From: Theodoxus fluviatilis
Lineage: Eukaryota > Mollusca > Gastropoda > Cycloneritida > Neritidae
Assembly (NCBI GenBank): GCA_034096865.1
Contig: JAWQFJ010017174.1
Span: forward strand, 1-64,000
Length of the DNA stretch: 64,000 bases
Direction of reading: 5' to 3'
Each line of letters opens with the position of its first letter. Positions within the stretch are counted from its first letter, which is position 1. A program made the position numbers and the translations under genes. Below, piece by piece: positions 62,587 through 64,000 of the stretch. Below the pieces are notes generated by a model. It ran no database searches. It had not been told where the DNA came from and was given only the letters and a program-made list of their open reading frames with translations.

Positions 62587-64000
62587 GTTTGTTTGTATAT
62601 TTGTTTAGTTTTTCTGTGAGGGGTTTTCCTTTGCTGGCTACAACAAGTTGGCACCTGTGTTCAACATTCGTTGTTGCTTTAGTTTAGCCACACATTTACA
62701 AATTTACACAAAGATAGCGATGGTAACAAGACAGCACTTGAAATTTGCGATACATGGTGCCACACTTATTAAAAGGCCGACGTACTGTAAAGTTTGTTTC
62801 AGCTGTGCAGTTTCATTCCAGAACTACTCTGACAGGAACCTTCATGTCCTCGCGCCTTTTTTGTTCTACCTTCTTTATGTCCATGAACTTCCTTCACCTC
62901 CTTTGTGTCCCCTCCATCCTCTCTCTTTTCTGTCTTCGCACTTTTTCTACTTTCTTCATGACCATGAAGGCCTACCTCCTTCATATCCTCCGCCATCTTC
63001 TATCTTTTTAATGTCTTCGTACTTTATGTTTTCACGCTTTTTTCTCATTACGTTCTCGTCCTTTTTCCCATTCTTTTGTCTTTGCACTTCCTCTGCCTTC
63101 TTTGTATAGATCTCCATATTTCGTCGACTTGTTTGTGTCTTCATATTTTCTTTACCTACTTATCACCTTCATCCACCTTCATTTACACAATTCTCCAATT
63201 GTTCTTGTTTTCTTGACTAGGGGTATCACAAGTGGAGGGGGGATAATTAATTCACTCACTCTCTCACTGCTCGCATGACGTGACACAATGTTCATTAAGG
63301 ATTTTTTTTAATGGAACTGAATCATGAATAAAGATCAATTTCAAGGCAAATGAATAAGATATGTCAATCAATATTATCAGTCTACCCTCTGACTGAAACG
63401 TAGAGGATTGCTTCCTCTGAACCAACAACGAACTTGACCCCAAAGTTACTCACGATTTTTCAAGCACATGGGCGACGCTGCTTTTTGAATGCTTCACTGA
63501 CGAACTTTTGCCCAAAGAACGCTGTCCACGCAGACCAACACACAACTCTCTCTCAAGGCTACCCCTTGGAAGGAGAGGTTAGAAAGGCCATAGACACTTG
63601 TGGTGTATCCACACGCAGCATGACACAAGTACCTGTGGGAATCTAGATTTGCACACTCAGCCAGCATCCACACAGACTGAGGGAAAATTCTCCATACGAC
63701 GAAACGGCCTCACAATCTGGCGAAGCTTGTTCTTTCTTTCAAGGAAGGATACTGTTCTTAATACAGCAGTTCAGATGGTCGGGGGAGAGGACTTGAAGGA
63801 TTTCTTAAACATGTCCCATTGCAACATGGAGCGGCTTCCAACCCACGTCTCTTCACAACACTATTCTCGCTGCACACTGGTTTAACTTTCAAATGCTCCC
63901 GGCCAGGGAAGCGTCACCCACCAGGGGCGGACGAGGGGGGGGGGGGGGTTTCCGGAACACACACCCCCCCCCCCCCCCCCAACAGAAAAAAAAAATAAAA
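62584..64000. other. Right end of the window, no gene recognised
   Basis: Contains a degenerate pyrimidine-rich tandem (ttcatgtcct / cttcatgacc motifs) at about 62835-63180 and G/C homopolymers at 63935-63980. No exon could be supported. Confidence 0.5.

Noticed and set aside
62956..63144. Minus-strand frame with KYEDIKK, reminiscent of the sulfotransferase YEDMK motif
   Set aside because: The surrounding residues are repeats of a degenerate purine-rich tandem (GGACATGAAGG-like) and lack all other sulfotransferase motifs.

Overview
This is a eukaryotic, almost certainly invertebrate animal window. The genes are split by introns with canonical splice sites, and the introns are full of microsatellites, minisatellites, MITE-like elements, LINE remnants and a Penelope-like element. 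The gene set and repeat style suggest a lophotrochozoan, most likely a mollusc (perhaps a gastropod). That placement is an inference from general repeat style. There is no operon structure, CRISPR array or prophage.

Three protein genes can be assembled exon by exon with every splice phase agreeing. (1) Minus strand, positions 18833 down to 268 and running off the left edge: the first 12 coding exons (712 codons, the N-terminal tail region) of the axonemal inner-arm dynein heavy chain DNAH2. (2) Plus strand, 20089 to 50720: a complete 20-exon gene of 1,799 codons for a ZC3H13 (Drosophila Flacc) orthologue, a scaffold of the m6A methyltransferase-associated complex. (3) Minus strand, 58036 to 56140: the last two coding exons of a cytosolic sulfotransferase (SULT family); no upstream exons were found. 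DNAH2 and ZC3H13 are head to head with 1.25 kb between start codons. ZC3H13 and the sulfotransferase converge.

Repeats by region: 0.74-0.93 kb, a 39-bp minisatellite; 2.6-5.6, 15.2-16.1 and 56.5-57.3 kb, copies of a ~850-bp element packed with nuclear-receptor half-sites (AGGTCA); 6.6-9.0 kb, a ~2.3-kb array of 40-bp repeats with higher-order structure; 12.4-13.55 kb, a 1.1-kb terminal-inverted-repeat element; 20.4-21.2 kb, a LINE 3' end; 24.7-27.6 kb, a decayed Penelope-like element; 29.3, 37.0, 53.7 and 59.1 kb, LINE reverse-transcriptase remnants; 35.1-35.8 kb, a 57-bp minisatellite; 49.0-49.3 kb, a 56-bp minisatellite; 61.2-62.1 kb, a cluster of SINE-like units. Three copies of a 364-415-bp MITE family with 9-bp target duplications lie at 11.7, 27.0 and 59.3 kb; the second is nested in the Penelope-like element and the third in a LINE.

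I see no undescribed multi-gene system. The observations most worth checking are the apparent absence of the CCCH zinc finger from this ZC3H13 gene, the AGGTCA-rich mobile element, the MITE with 9-bp target duplications, the TIR element whose ends carry CTCF-like motifs, and long TG tracts directly downstream of donor splice sites.
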